Notes: generated from the letters alone by a model not told the origin. Shown: positions 47,978-59,288, counted from the first letter of the stretch. The stretch is 64,000 nucleotides of DNA from Thermomucor indicae-seudaticae (GCA_000787465.1 JSYX01000088.1:17114-81113); one strand, 5' to 3'. Translations and numbers: made by a program.

Positions 47978-49063
47978 TTATCGTCTCGGTCTAGGCTTAA
48001 CAACAAATGGATTGGGTTTCTTTCTGGTCTTGCCACCCTTTGCAAGGACACCCCACGGTGATCTCGGGTCCTTGTTACCCTTTGATTTGCCTCGACCACC
48101 ACCGTGCGGGTGATCCACAGCGTTCATCGCCACACCACGCACCGTCGGCCGAATACCCAGCCATCTTGACCGACCTGCTTTGCCCAACGTCTCGTGCTGA
48201 TGATCCGGATTGCTCACAGCGCCAATCGTCGCACATGCATCCACAGGCACAAGCCGCACCTCGCCGCTCGACAGACGCACCTGCGCATATCCCGTCTCTC
48301 CCGTCTGAATCAGCTGCCCATAGGTACCCGCTGCACGCGCCATCACCGCGGGCCCGTTTCGCTTTAGTCCAATGTTATGAATAATCGTACCCACGGGTAT
48401 CATTTTGAGCGGCATACAGTTGCCCACATCGATCGCTACCGTACTCGTCACATCGCCTTGTGTCGTCGTCGTCATCGATCGATAACTGGTCACCTTGTCG
48501 CCAGGCTTGATCCCGTGCGGTGCCACAATATAGCTCAACCGTCCCGTTTCCTCATGCCGCAACAACGCAATCCACGCACTCCGGCCCGGGTCATGCTCCA
48601 ATCGCTCAACAACCTGCGTGCCAGGCTCATTGCGATGCCAGTCAATTATTCGAATACGTCGTTTGTGTCCACCGCCACGATGCCGGATCGTAATGCGGCC
48701 AGTGTTGTTGCGTCCACCTGTACCACGTTTGGCAATCGTCAACCGTCGGACAGCTCTGCCCTTATACAAATGGTCTCGAGGCACTCGTTTCAGCCAGCGT
48801 TTACCGGGTGTCGTAGGCTTGTACGTCTTGAACTGCTTGGCTGACTCAACGCTTGTCTCGATGCTGCTTTGGCTGTTGCCTTGCGTGCTAAATGTACTCG
48901 TGTACGATGAAACCTCTTCAGTCACTGTACTCGAAAACGACCGCACTCTGCTCTGCCATGTTGTTGTACAATGTAATGGTGTCCGTCGTAATGGTTGGCT
49001 GGCTGCAATTCGAGGAATCCTCGTCGCTTGTTGGAAAAGTCGAGTGATTCCCACTCGCAGCAT
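47978..49063 (-). CDS. Mitochondrial large-subunit ribosomal protein uL2m (L2)
   Basis: Core protein of the mitochondrial 50S-like subunit near the peptidyl-transferase centre. Intronless, about 361 residues from ATG 49063 (MLRVGITRLFQQATRIPRI); an in-frame ATG at 49189 would add a stretch that looks like leader. The N-terminus is basic and Ser/Thr-rich, a mitochondrial presequence. L2 landmarks: KRGTGGRNNTGRITIRHRGG, KRRIRIIDWHRN, HDPGRSAWIALL, IPVGTIIHNI, and GVAMNAVDHPHGGGRGKSKG with the conserved histidine. The tail is KPRPRR. Confidence 0.95.
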   Translation of the reverse strand: MLRVGITRLFQQATRIPRIAASQPLRRTPLHCTTTWQSRVRSFSSTVTEEVSSYTSTFSTQGNSQSSIETSVESAKQFKTYKPTTPGKRWLKRVPRDHLYKGRAVRRLTIAKRGTGGRNNTGRITIRHRGGGHKRRIRIIDWHRNEPGTQVVERLEHDPGRSAWIALLRHEETGRLSYIVAPHGIKPGDKVTSYRSMTTTTQGDVTSTVAIDVGNCMPLKMIPVGTIIHNIGLKRNGPAVMARAAGTYGQLIQTGETGYAQVRLSSGEVRLVPVDACATIGAVSNPDHQHETLGKAGRSRWLGIRPTVRGVAMNAVDHPHGGGRGKSKGNKDPRSPWGVLAKGGKTRKKPNPFVVKPRPRR

Positions 49064-49342
49064 TATTATCCCGTCCTCTTCGGAAGCAAAGTCAAAAACA
49101 GGGACCTTCAAAAATTTTGGGACCAGGATCAAATTGAACGTCACTGGAGGAGGGCAGATTTGCCTCCAAGGTGTGCTCTCAAGTCGCACCCATGTTTGCG
49201 CATACAGCAGACTATCTAAACCTGACGTAGATCATCCATATCATACTCAAGCGAGCCAGGGGACAGGATCTTATCGCTATTTGTGTAGGTTATGGTATGC
49301 TCCGGATCTGCTGCCGGACACATAAGGTTTGTTTCAGGTATA

Positions 49343-51534
49343 TTAAATGCGTTTCGGTGCATTAGCTTCTAACCAATGTCGTGCTCTTTCCAGGTCTTCA
49401 TTCTCGTTTTCTATGGCTTTGATGCACCAGTCTATCCCGTATTTCCCTCCTGTACTTTCCGCCAGCGTTTCAGCCAGGAACCGCTTGCGGGTAACCGTTT
49501 CATCTACACAGAGGTATAATTCTATGTCCGGATTCGACGACCGTAGCTGACGTTGTAATGAGGCGATTATGGGAACCAGGGTGGTTGCCGCTGTATTTGC
49601 GTCTTGCGGCTTTTGAGTACATGTTGCACAGTACTGGACCTCCCCGTTAGATTTGCCACTTCCAACGGTTTTTACACCTCACGCACTTACCGGGTTATGA
49701 CAATATGGCTTGCCACACCCAACCTATGGAAAGTGCAAAGTTTTGAGGTCAGTCGAGTTATGGCGCGACAATACTATGTCGCATACCGTCAACTGTGAGT
49801 GAAGCTTTCTGGCTACTCGCTGGATAAGCTTTATGTTATTGGGGTCGTCGTCTGTAGCCCAAAACGGTCCGAAGCAGTACTGACAAAGACCCAGCTTATT
49901 GTTGGCTCTCGGTCGGATGCAATTTTTATTGCTGCATAATGGCGGTAGCTTTTGATTTTGCCGTTCCACTTCATGAATTTTGGCGTGTATCTGAATATCC
50001 TTAATGGGTATCTGTCGCTTGCATTTTTGGCACGTAATTGTGCGACTGCCACAATAGCTCTCATGTGAACGCAGGTTGAGTAACCGATCGCGCGGATCGA
50101 GAGATTGTGGACCTTGAGGCACCAAGTTCTATAGTAAGGGAATATCGCACATGAGTAAAGCTAGGAACAACTAAAATGCTCAAAATATAACATACATGGC
50201 AGAATCGACACGTTATTAAACGCTCTGGACAGTCAGTTCGTCTATGCCGAGCGAGTTCATTATACGAATCAAAAGTCTGTTCACCACAGATACACGTCTT
50301 TGGTGTATGATGATATTCGTCGTGCTTTTTCTTGTCTTTGATGGATCCAATCATGCCACATCGTGAACAATGCCAGTGTTCTTCCGCTTCCTCACTTCCT
50401 TTCTTCAAAACACGACCACATCCTTGAGGACATAGTATATTATTGCGCTGACAAAATCCCTCGTGCAGCATCCTCGTCCTTTCTGGTATCCATGCTTTGC
50501 AATTTGAGCACTGGGTATAGCCTTCCGCATAAGCGTTCGGGTCGTTGCCTTGCAAAGTCGCTTCATTATCTTCAGGAGAATAAGCGGATGCCTTCCAGGA
50601 AACGACAGAGTCGCTGTATCCATGAATACCGACATACAGGACTTTCGTGCTTATGTCAACTAGATTAACACGATGCTGCTTATCAGAGGAGAGGTCGCTC
50701 CATTCATAGTTATCCAGAGTCGGTTTCCGATGAGCTGAGTCAACAAGCAAATCTGTAAAGGCAAAGTGAGTGACAGCATGCGCAGCCGCTCTCCACATCC
50801 ATCACGTTACCTGCATCACCAGTGTTCGCATTCATTTCCACAGTGCAGACTCTAGGCTCCTCCAACTGTAGCTCCCAGTACTTGTACTCGCCTTTTGCGA
50901 CTTTCACATTATCGATCGGCTCGTTCAACGACACCTTTATCTTTTCGCCGTGATTATGATTGGGCAATACGCTTGTTTTCGCCTCTCTCTGCTCCTCCTC
51001 CATAGGCTCCAGATCAACCTCAAGATCCGTGTCGGTTATGCAGACTGCTTGATCAGGTTTGAGATCGACGACCAGAAAAGGGTAGGTCTTCGAACCATAC
51101 CGGCAATTCAGCACCTGACCAACTGTCAATGTATTGTAGTGCGTACGCAAGTGGGCCTCGAACGCAGCCCGATAATCAGTGATCTCTTTGTAATCCCAAG
51201 ACAGCGGTCGCAATCGAGCCCATGATCCTTTCTGTAAGAGCCGCAGTCTAACGATAGCTCTTGATCTTGGCTGTAGCTGCAAGGTATCCAGCATCCATTG
51301 CGGTAATTTCGCCGTTTCCGCTTCTCCGGAGAACTCCTTCACGCCTCCATGAACAACTGTCCGAGTATGCGGATGCCGGATCTCGAAAGTTAGCGGTGAT
51401 GGCAAACTTTCACTGTTGTTATTGGCGTTGGCTAATAGCTCTTCTAGAGCTGACGAAGGCAAAATTATCTTGTCGCCGTCGTTGAAGGAATCCGGGGCGG
51501 CTTCGACAACAAAGGGCTTTGTCCACGATACCAT
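49343..51534 (-). CDS. UFD1-domain protein with TRAF-like zinc fingers
   Basis: Begins MVSWTKPFVVEAAPDSF, then the UFD1/double-psi-barrel signature GDKIILPSSALEELL (about residues 20-35). A second beta-rich part (LLQKGSWARLRPLS, YRAAFEAHLRTHYNTLTVGQ) matches Ufd1 N-domains, which bind ubiquitin and Cdc48/p97. Exon breaks are at 50811/50752 and 50196/about 50128, with later ones near 49.7 kb. The C-terminal half has repeated Cys/His clusters (CSNCKAWIPERTRMLHEGFC, CPQGC, HWHCSRCG, CICGEQTF, CQKCKRQIP, CIRPR, CQYCFGPFW) and a final helical stretch (IDWCIKAIENENEDLERARH). It is not the core Ufd1 subunit; fungi carry such longer Ufd1-zinc-finger proteins. Likely a Cdc48-linked ubiquitin factor. 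It diverges from DUF4604. Confidence 0.82.
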
Positions 51535-51917
51535 GAAAACGATAAAACGAAAGACAGAGTGACAAAGCTTATACGGACGCGAAGGCGGAGTTGAGGGGTT
51601 TGACAATGACGAAGCCTCTGCGGTTCCTTGGACACTGCCTGATTAAGCGTTGACGTAAAACATGCTTCTTCTGGAAAGATCCTCAAGACTAGGGACTTCA
51701 GTTTTCCTTCTTGATGACTTTACTAAACACGCAAATCACGCAATGTTATCACGATTCTTCCATAGTAAGAACCCGCTTCTTTCTGCCTTAATGGGTTCCT
51801 GAAGCTTTTTTTCAGTCCGTTAAACTGTTATTTCGCTACTGCATTTCGCGGAAATTTACAAATGGATCCATGTGGGACAGAAACAAAATTTTGCATAGCC
51901 CGACCCTATCTTCGATC

Positions 51918-52422
51918 ATGCCACCTAAGCAATTAACACCTCATCAGATTTCTCGAGGACTTTCTTATGTCCACCAAGACCCGCCATTCTTGGCAAAATT
52001 GAAGCAAGGTCAACAAGAACAGCAAAAGCAATCTAGCCGATTTGAGAATTACGAAGATGGACAGGACGACGACGATTACGATGAACTGGAAGGGGCTCAG
52101 ATCGTGACGCTTGACGAAAATGGAAAAGGTCAGAACAGTATCGTCATTTTTCTTTTTGCAACTTCTGACAGCTGTATTCTGCAAAGAAATTCATAAAGAT
52201 GCTTCTGAGGAGGAGGAGGAGGAGAAGAAAGAAACGAAAAGTGAGGATGATGAGGACGATCGGCCCGCGGTTGATGAAAATGGACGGCTCTTATTCCGGG
52301 CCAAACGGAAGCGAAAGACGGAAGAAAAAGATGACAAAGGTCATGCCAAAGAGCCGAAAACAAAAAAGAAGAAAAAGGCTAAAAAAGCCGCTGTCAAGCT
52401 GTCTTTTGATGAGAATGAGTAG
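51918..52422 (+). CDS. DUF4604-family small charged protein
   Basis: Two exons (51918-52128, 52199-52422) join in phase to about 144 residues. The N-terminal block ISRGLSYVHQDPPFLAKLKQ is the hallmark of this short eukaryotic family. After it come an acidic stretch (EEEEEEKKE, DDEDDRP), the conserved-looking VDENGRLLFRAKRKRK, and a lysine-rich end (KTKKKKKAKKAAVKLSF) that looks like a nuclear or nucleolar signal. Molecular function of the family is not established. It lies 383 bases from the divergent UFD1-type gene. Confidence 0.8.
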
Positions 52423-52851
52423 ATCCTGTATGATTGTAATGCCTAATTGAACTTTTTGGCACCGTTGTACCCAGTTATACTAGTATTCCTACTCTTTAAG
52501 TAAGAGAACACGTAATATCCTTTTTTTCCGCAGTCATCGCGATAAATGCTGCTTTGGTATCATTGTTTTGTTTTTAAAGTAAAGTACAAGTCAGAACGAG
52601 TCGTTCCGGGAGTTAAGCTTATGCCCCGCCTAAGGTTTCGAGGTTTTGTTGTTCTTCATTAAGAAGCGAAACGCCAAATTCAGGCGCCCACAGTCTCTGT
52701 AGCAGTGACATTTACTCGGTTTCCAGAACTTCGCCCATTTTCGTTCGGTAAAGCATTCTGGCAAGATAAAAAGGAATCAAAGCAAAGAGTATCGCAATTT
52801 TATCTAGATACTACATCCATATCGTAGTAATGATCACTTTGGGACATACGG
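52423..52851. other. Intergenic region between convergent genes
   Basis: 3' flanks of DUF4604 (+) and TPR-F-box-LRR copy A (-). Nothing coding seen. Confidence 0.4.
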
Positions 52852-55016
52852 TTACTCCTTCGCGGATAGGCGGTGATGCACACGGCCGTCCTTGGTTTTG
52901 ATATAAGTCCCGTTGATGCCGATGTTGTACACGCTGCCTTCCATTACAACGGATATTGGCGCGCACCGAGATTCGAGAGCCTTTAAGACGTCCGTATCTC
53001 GGAACGCATGCACTCCGTGCAAATGCAACATAGTGAGAGCAGGAAGTCTAAGGAGCCATTCCAGAAGCTCTTTGGAGGAATAAACATACGAAAGTTTGAT
53101 ACGTGAAAGTCGAGAGTTCTGCATGCCATTTAGAAATGCTGCAACGCGGTCTTCAGGATAAGTAACAGGTCGGCTATTCACCAGGCGTAGCTCTCTCAAG
53201 TTCTTGTATCCAGATTGGGAGATTGCGAGCAGTATTCCAGCGGCATGACGAGTTGAATCTTTCAACGGTCTGACAGATACCTTGTACACAAAGGTTTCGA
53301 GAGTAGCAACACGTTGAAAGAACTGGCTAATGGCCCCTGCTTTGATACCGTCGCAATCTAGCAATTCCAAGTGACGCAAATGTTTCAAGTTCCCTAAGCA
53401 TTCGATGACAGCGTCGTTTAGTTGAAAGTCAACCAGTCGTACCATCCGAAGTAAAGGGCACAGACGAATGATAGACGCTAGTTCCTCACGGTTCACTTGC
53501 ATGTCCTGGCCACTGTCGCTGAAATCGATTTCATGAAGCTGCGCGAATCCGTTTACGGACGCAACTGACGCCCATACTTGATGCGAGTTTATGCTAGCGG
53601 GTATATCCAGCCGACGAACCCTGAGAACCCTGAGTGTCGAACGCAGTCTCAAAAGCAATGGTACCTACTCCTCTTCAAGATGCGCCGTCATCACAAGCGA
53701 AATAATGCTGCCCGGACTCGAACATTCAAAGCATAATCTAGGAAGTTGGAACAGATAATCCTTATCAACCACCCAGAACTGAACCAGTGACGAGCACCAT
53801 TGACGCAACAGGCTAAAAACATTATCCATGCGTCGACCTGTCAAAGTTCTTGACTTTCCTTGCGTCGCTCCTAAAGTCTCTACTGTTATTGCAAAGAATT
53901 TTAGCTCAGGGCAGTGCGGCAAGACAGACGACAGTATGCTTATGGCACTGTCATCGTCATCCCATTGGGGTTGTAAGTGCGTAAGCTTGAGAGGTTGTTC
54001 TGGAAGTCCCGGGACGTCAGTGCTGCTTCGGTACTCGTATTGTCGTTGCTCGCATATCAAATGGGTTAAATTTCGACAAGTCTTCAGGATTGTTCTCAGC
54101 ATCGATTCATGTTTAACCTTAACAGCGAGCACAGTAAGATTCTGGTAGTTTTGCTCCAGCAAGGACGTGAAAGGCTGACTTGGAACTCTTCTCAGCTCAA
54201 GCATGTCTAATACTCATGTCAAACTAGAAGAAGCGCACACTATACTCTAGCAAGCGACTTGCCTAATTCACGTAGCTGAATGTATCCGTTCTGAGACAGT
54301 GTCCTGAGAAGTTTTGAGACTTTTTCGCCACCTATGTAATCGAAAGAGAGTTTTCGAACGCGTTTCGCATCTATTCGTGCAATCCAATCAAGGACACGGC
54401 TGCTCTTGATCCATGGGAGTTCCACCGTCGTCCACATATTTTCCCAAGTAAGTAACATGTCCCTCCAGCCTCTACATGTCAGTGTGCAAACCGTCCGTTC
54501 AATAACTGAAATTTTCGAAAATATCTGATCGATGATATCATATGGAAGCCGCCCGAGAAGCGAAAGATTACGGTAATTGATCTCTGCAGCCAGATTTTCC
54601 TTCGAGGAGACCAGAGTCTGATACAAAGACTCGTCTGGTGACACTGCATTTACCCTGGCATCGTATGTAAAGAGGGCGTCCCTGAGTTTTTGCTTGTGCT
54701 GCAATGCTCGTGCTGCTTGAATGTAGCCTTGAGCTGAAGTCGGAAAGCACTCTACGACGCGTTTCCCATCGGCGAGCATCATATCGTACTGTTGCAACTT
54801 TTCAAAAGAACGTGCACGTTGGGCGAAAAGAACAGCCATGACCTGTTCATTGGCTTGCTTAATGGCCGCATTGAAATGTATAATCGAGTCTTCGAAACGC
54901 TGCACAAGAACAGCATTGCTGCTTAGCTGGACATGAGCCCGTAGCGATCTGTACAGGCCAAATGCAATCGTGTCCTTCTCAACAAGAAGACCGCTTTGCA
55001 ATACGTCGATATGCAT
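52852..55016 (-). CDS. TPR-F-box-LRR protein, copy A (possibly disrupted)
   Basis: Probable substrate receptor of an SCF ubiquitin ligase. N-terminal TPR-like helices (FEDSIIHFNAAIKQANEQVM, LFAQRARSFEKLQQYDMMLA) resemble the Pof3/Dia2 arrangement. The F-box follows (LSLLGRLPYDIIDQIFSKIS), then LRRs up to LSAKE. Exon 1 (55016-54263) joins 54206 through a GC-AG intron that is needed to keep frame. A TAG at 53665-53667 lies in frame within the LRR part. Either it is a nonsense mutation or it is removed by a very short intron (GTAGGT donor, CTCAG acceptor, 39 nt) that also keeps frame. The neighbour, copy B, reads through the matching position. Close similarity and same orientation show a tandem duplication. 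Confidence 0.78.
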
Positions 55017-55277
55017 TCTGGGATATTCAAGGGAATTGATTGTGGAGGTATGAACTCAAAGAAGAGTCGCAGCAGTCTCTCATCTTTATGCTTCACATGA
55101 TAAAACATTAGGCATACATAGCTGCATAAAAACGGTACCATTCGACGCATGTTTGAAGTCAGAGTCTTATTGTCAACTTAGATCATCTTCCTCTAGTGAT
55201 GCATACAAGATGTTCAATAGCAAGTAAAATACAAGCTTCTACGAGTTTTTAGTACCATACTATCGCCAACTATGCCG

Positions 55278-57524
55278 CTAGATGCGTTTTGGATAAAACT
55301 TTACATGTCCATCCTTGTCTTTGATATAAGTTCCATTCATGCTCTGTTTTCCCTTAGCATAGGTCTTGAACACGACGCATATAGGTTCGCTGCGGCCCTC
55401 CAAAGCGAGGGAAACGTCTACACAATCGGCTGGCCTGACACATTCAAGACGTAGTAACCTGAGACTAGGGATTTCCAAAAACCGTTTCAATATCTTTTGC
55501 TCCAGAGGTGCGTTACAAAACGAGAGCCGTGAAAGCTGGCCATACTCCATATTGCTGGCGAATATTGAAACATGGAACTCGCGGAAAGTCGTGCAAGACA
55601 GCAGACGCAACTCCTTCAATGGCTTCTGTCGACTTCGAGATATTGCGAGCAGTAGTTCCCCAACAAAATCGCTTCCTTCGTCTCGACTATCCGGGTTCTC
55701 TTGATACGTAAAAACTTCGAGAGCAACGGCTCGTTGGAAAAATTCGTTAATAGTCGCTATCGTGGTGACACCGTCGCATTCTAGTAATTCAAGGTGTCGC
55801 AAATGCTCTAGCTTGCCCAGGGTTGGGTATAACTTGTTGTTGAAATAGAAGCCGGCTAGTCGCACAGTCTCAAGCAACGGACAGCGGCGAATAATCGATG
55901 TTACCTCCTTGGTGTTCGGCCAAATTAATTCGTTTCCATCCTCCTCGTCGTCATCGTCTTCGTCTGATTCAGTCATTTCTTCGCTAAAAGGATCATTGTC
56001 TGATTCTACCAGTTCGATTTCTCGGAGCTTTGGGAATCCTCGAAGCGCTGCAACTGACCTCAGTACGTGATGTGGATATGTCGTGTTACTTAAATCCAAG
56101 CGAAGGGCTTCAAGCGTCTGACGTTGCCTTGAAAGCAGTGGTTGAAGTTCATCACTGTTTAGCGATGGCGCGTCACTGATGTCGATGATACCGCGCGTGT
56201 CCGAATCCATAATGCTTAAGGTAGGGTGCTCCTGAAGATATTCCGAGCTGCCCATGCGAAACTGGAGCAAGGACGGGCAGTATTCATGCACTAGCCCGAG
56301 GACAGTATTCCTTTCCTCATTGTCAAAGGTATCCGACGTTGTTGCAAAGTATTTCAGATCAGGGCAAAGACTCAAGATAGACTCCAGTATATCTAGGGGA
56401 TCATCCTCATAGTCCCAATGAAACTCCAAATGCGTCAATTTCAAGGGTTGCTCCGGAAGCGTGAGATCGTTACCGCTTCTGTCTGAAGAGCTGGAGACCC
56501 GGTCGCACCTCAGACGCGTCAGATTTTGGCAAGTCTTCAAGGCGATTTCCAACAGTGAGCTGTCGACCATTTCAAGAGCTAGCGTCGTAATACTTTGACA
56601 GTTGCTTTCCAGTAAAGATTTGAAAGGCGCTTGCGGGACGTCTTTAAGATCCCAGATATCTACAGTATTACTTGTGTCAAACAAGCCAAAGAGGTCTGCA
56701 ATATTACCAAAGACGTTACCTAGGACTTGAAGCTGATTATATCCATTTTGCACCAATGCATTCAACATATTGGCGTTCTCGTCATCCTCACACAGATCGT
56801 CGTCGTCATCCATACACAGATCGATAGAAAGTTCCCGGACTTTTCGGCCATCTATTCCCTTTATGCAGTCAAGAAGTGTCTTGTCCGCGATACATTTGAC
56901 GTCGACCTTTTTCCACATCTTGTCCCAATTCAATAACATTTTTCTCCAGCTTTTACATGTCCTTGTGCAACGCGTTCGGTCAATCACTGAAAGCTGAGAA
57001 AATATCTGATCAAAAACGTCGTATGGAAGTCGTCCGAGAAGAGAAAAGTTACGCTGATCGATCTCTGCAACAAGGCTGTCCTTCAAGGAGACCAAGGTTT
57101 GATACTGAGGGTCGTCTGGCGACACAGTCTTTAATCCAGTGTCGTATACCATAAGCGCGTCCCTGCGTTCCTGTTTGTGACATAGTGCGCGTGCTGTTTG
57201 TATATATCCGTAAGCCGAAGTCGGAAAGCACTCAATGACTCTCTTTGCGTCGGCCAGCATCATGTCGTACTGTTGCATTTTCTCGAAAGAATGCGCGCGA
57301 TGAGCGAAAAGAACAGCCGTGATCTTTTCAGTTGCTTGCTTGATAGCCGAGTCAAAGTGCTTAATCGAGTCTTCGAATCGCTCAGCATGGACAGCAGTGC
57401 TGGCGAGCTGGACGTGGTTCCGTATCGATTCATACAATGCGAATGCCACGGTGTCGCTTTCAACAACAAGGTCACTTTGCAATATACCGCACTGCATGCT
57501 GGGGTTCCACAGAGCAAGAAACAA
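55278..57524 (-). CDS. TPR-F-box-LRR protein, copy B (intact, single exon)
   Basis: Open frame of 748 codons without introns. Alignment with copy A suggests the true start is the second Met (MQCGILQSDLVVESDTVAF, at 57497). TPR-like region about residues 25-150 (FEDSIKHFDSAIKQATEKIT, YGYIQTARALCHKQERRDAL), F-box about 165-210 (LLGRLPYDVFDQIFSQLS, CTRTCKSWRKMLLNWDKMW), then about 500 residues of LRRs, interrupted by an acidic insert (MTESDEDDDDEEDGNEL). The C-terminus NGTYIKDKDGHVKFYPKRI is shared with copy A. The architecture matches SCF adaptors of the Pof3/Dia2 class. Copy A has an intron where B has none, so one copy gained or lost it after duplication. Confidence 0.88.
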   Translation of the reverse strand: MFLALWNPSMQCGILQSDLVVESDTVAFALYESIRNHVQLASTAVHAERFEDSIKHFDSAIKQATEKITAVLFAHRAHSFEKMQQYDMMLADAKRVIECFPTSAYGYIQTARALCHKQERRDALMVYDTGLKTVSPDDPQYQTLVSLKDSLVAEIDQRNFSLLGRLPYDVFDQIFSQLSVIDRTRCTRTCKSWRKMLLNWDKMWKKVDVKCIADKTLLDCIKGIDGRKVRELSIDLCMDDDDDLCEDDENANMLNALVQNGYNQLQVLGNVFGNIADLFGLFDTSNTVDIWDLKDVPQAPFKSLLESNCQSITTLALEMVDSSLLEIALKTCQNLTRLRCDRVSSSSDRSGNDLTLPEQPLKLTHLEFHWDYEDDPLDILESILSLCPDLKYFATTSDTFDNEERNTVLGLVHEYCPSLLQFRMGSSEYLQEHPTLSIMDSDTRGIIDISDAPSLNSDELQPLLSRQRQTLEALRLDLSNTTYPHHVLRSVAALRGFPKLREIELVESDNDPFSEEMTESDEDDDDEEDGNELIWPNTKEVTSIIRRCPLLETVRLAGFYFNNKLYPTLGKLEHLRHLELLECDGVTTIATINEFFQRAVALEVFTYQENPDSRDEGSDFVGELLLAISRSRQKPLKELRLLSCTTFREFHVSIFASNMEYGQLSRLSFCNAPLEQKILKRFLEIPSLRLLRLECVRPADCVDVSLALEGRSEPICVVFKTYAKGKQSMNGTYIKDKDGHVKFYPKRI

Positions 57525-58221
57525 AACGTAACAAGGACTTTCGCGCCGTCGTCAAAACCAGGTCCAATCTACCAGGACGCGACAAACGTTCAGGAAGACC
57601 GCTCGTGTATTTGGTATGACCCGCAGAGTGATTTAAACCATATCGAGCCATTATATGTCGTGAGTTAATGATCGTATGTGCTCTTATTTGACGATACAGT
57701 GGAGTAATTGCTTTGCTGTCTTCCACGAGAGCTTCAGACAGACTCCTTAGTACCCTGTTTCTGTGTCTTTTGAGATATCCTACGCTACATATAGTGAAGA
57801 TACAGTTGCGAAAGCCCTAGGTTCAGCTCGGCTTAGTTCCAGAGTAGGTTGAGGTTACCTTCAGAGCAGATTCAACTTAACCGCACGCTCTTTTCTCAGG
57901 TTGGATTCAACCGCACCATCTTCTCAATTTCCGTACTAACAGCTATCGTGCACAACAGGGGCGTAGGATACCCACCAATGACAGCAGTAAACGCTGCGTC
58001 GGTGTGCAGGTGAAAGCTCGCTGCTTGTCATATTCGTGGCTCACAGCCACAGTAATTTTGATCAAGGGACTCGTATGCTGGAAATTTCATAAATGTTTGC
58101 TTTTCCTCTTTCAGAGGCCGTTTGAACGGCGTTCGACTAGGCTTTAACTATTGTATATATCCACACAATAAAGATTCAAGTAGAGTGCGCTACAGGATTT
58201 TCACTTCTGACAAATGCACAA
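57525..58221. other. Intergenic region with short repeats
   Basis: Upstream of copy B and before the transposon relic. At about 57848-57925 variants of GGTTGAGGTT/GGTTGGATT and ATTCAAC...CCGCAC occur twice each. No gene is seen. Confidence 0.35.
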
Positions 58222-58268
58222 CCAATTTGGGACAGATGCTCAGCCGAATTGGGACGAGCAAAAACGAC
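58222..58268. repeat. Left imperfect terminal repeat of a Tc1/mariner-like element
   Basis: Contains two ATTGGGA-type blocks about 22 bases apart followed by AAAAACG. In inverted orientation the same arrangement recurs at 59289-59332. The repeat is diverged. Confidence 0.4.
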
Positions 58269-58286
58269 AGTGTTCATTCAATCATC

Positions 58287-59185
58287 TTAAACAATATCCT
58301 GTCGCAGGAGGCACTTTTGAAAGTGCGTTGCCGAATGCCGTATCCATCCTTGACAGTCCTTTACGGTGATGCACTGGGAACCCTGTTCTAAACGCTGTAG
58401 CAGGTCCTCCTGCGCCTGCAACCAGCTTTGCTTGACATATTGCTTATACCTTGAAAAGCAACTCTTCAATGGGATTTAGAAATGGCGAGTATAGAGGAAG
58501 GTATACAGGAGCATGCCGGGTTTGTGCAAGAAATTCCTATACCGCGGTCATCTTGTGGATAAATGCATTGTTCATTACCAGAAACTGCGATGGGAATGCC
58601 CATCGACCCAAGCGCTCAACAAGCATATGAAGAAATTCGCAAAATACTTCGATGTTTGTTCCACCAAACTGATGATGGGACCAGAAGCAGAAATTGCTCC
58701 AACGATGTTGCATTTCGACCGCGTTGAATACAGGGACTATGACATACGCAGGTTCCCCCCGCGCTGATAGGGCTTGTCCGCGCAAGCTAAAGCCAGTTTC
58801 GTCCACGAAGACGCAGTTGTTGAGGTAATGAATTTGTCTTCCTTGCAGGCTCAAGACGAATTGGTAGCGTTCTTCAAGAACCCTGGGTTCCACGCGGGCG
58901 GCAGGGGCATCTCTTCAGCATGCAATGGAGGTGGGAACCAGTGTGTTTGGCCAGACCACTTTCGGCCTCTCCTCAACCATACGCTTAATATCTTGAAGAG
59001 TGATCCGATTATCGTTGTCAATTAGCTCCTTAATACAGTCGCTCTGTCCTTGATTCCACTTCGTATTGTAGGCACCACCGCCTTACTTGTTATCGAGTCG
59101 GCCATCTTCTTGATAACGCTTTATAACGCTTGATTCTGTTTGCTTGGCGATTCTAAACTGGCAGCAGCTGCCGAAACACACTCTT
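58287..59185 (-). pseudogene. Decayed Tc1/mariner-type transposase (DDE superfamily)
   Basis: Reading the minus strand from about 59185: an HTH-like part (CQFRIAKQTESSVIKRYQED), a spacer (DNDNRITLQDIKRMVEERP), then the catalytic core. VDETGFSLRG holds the first Asp. NNAFIHK has Asn where family members have Asp. YSPFLNPIEE carries the third acid. The end WIRHSATHFQKCLL is the usual C-terminus. Frames change at least near 58.48 kb, and in-frame stops occur near 59.08 and 58.92 kb, so no functional protein is made. Confidence 0.75.
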
Positions 59186-59288
59186 CCTTGTTCAGGACTA
59201 GGCAGGTAGATCCTATAAGCATATATGTTGAACGACTTGGCTGCTTAGGTAAATGAAGTTCACGCGAGACTCCATTGATCACAAAAGG

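Noticed and set aside
57795..57925. Possible CRISPR-like or tandem repeat array
   Set aside because: Only two diverged copies of each short motif, and the genome is eukaryotic.
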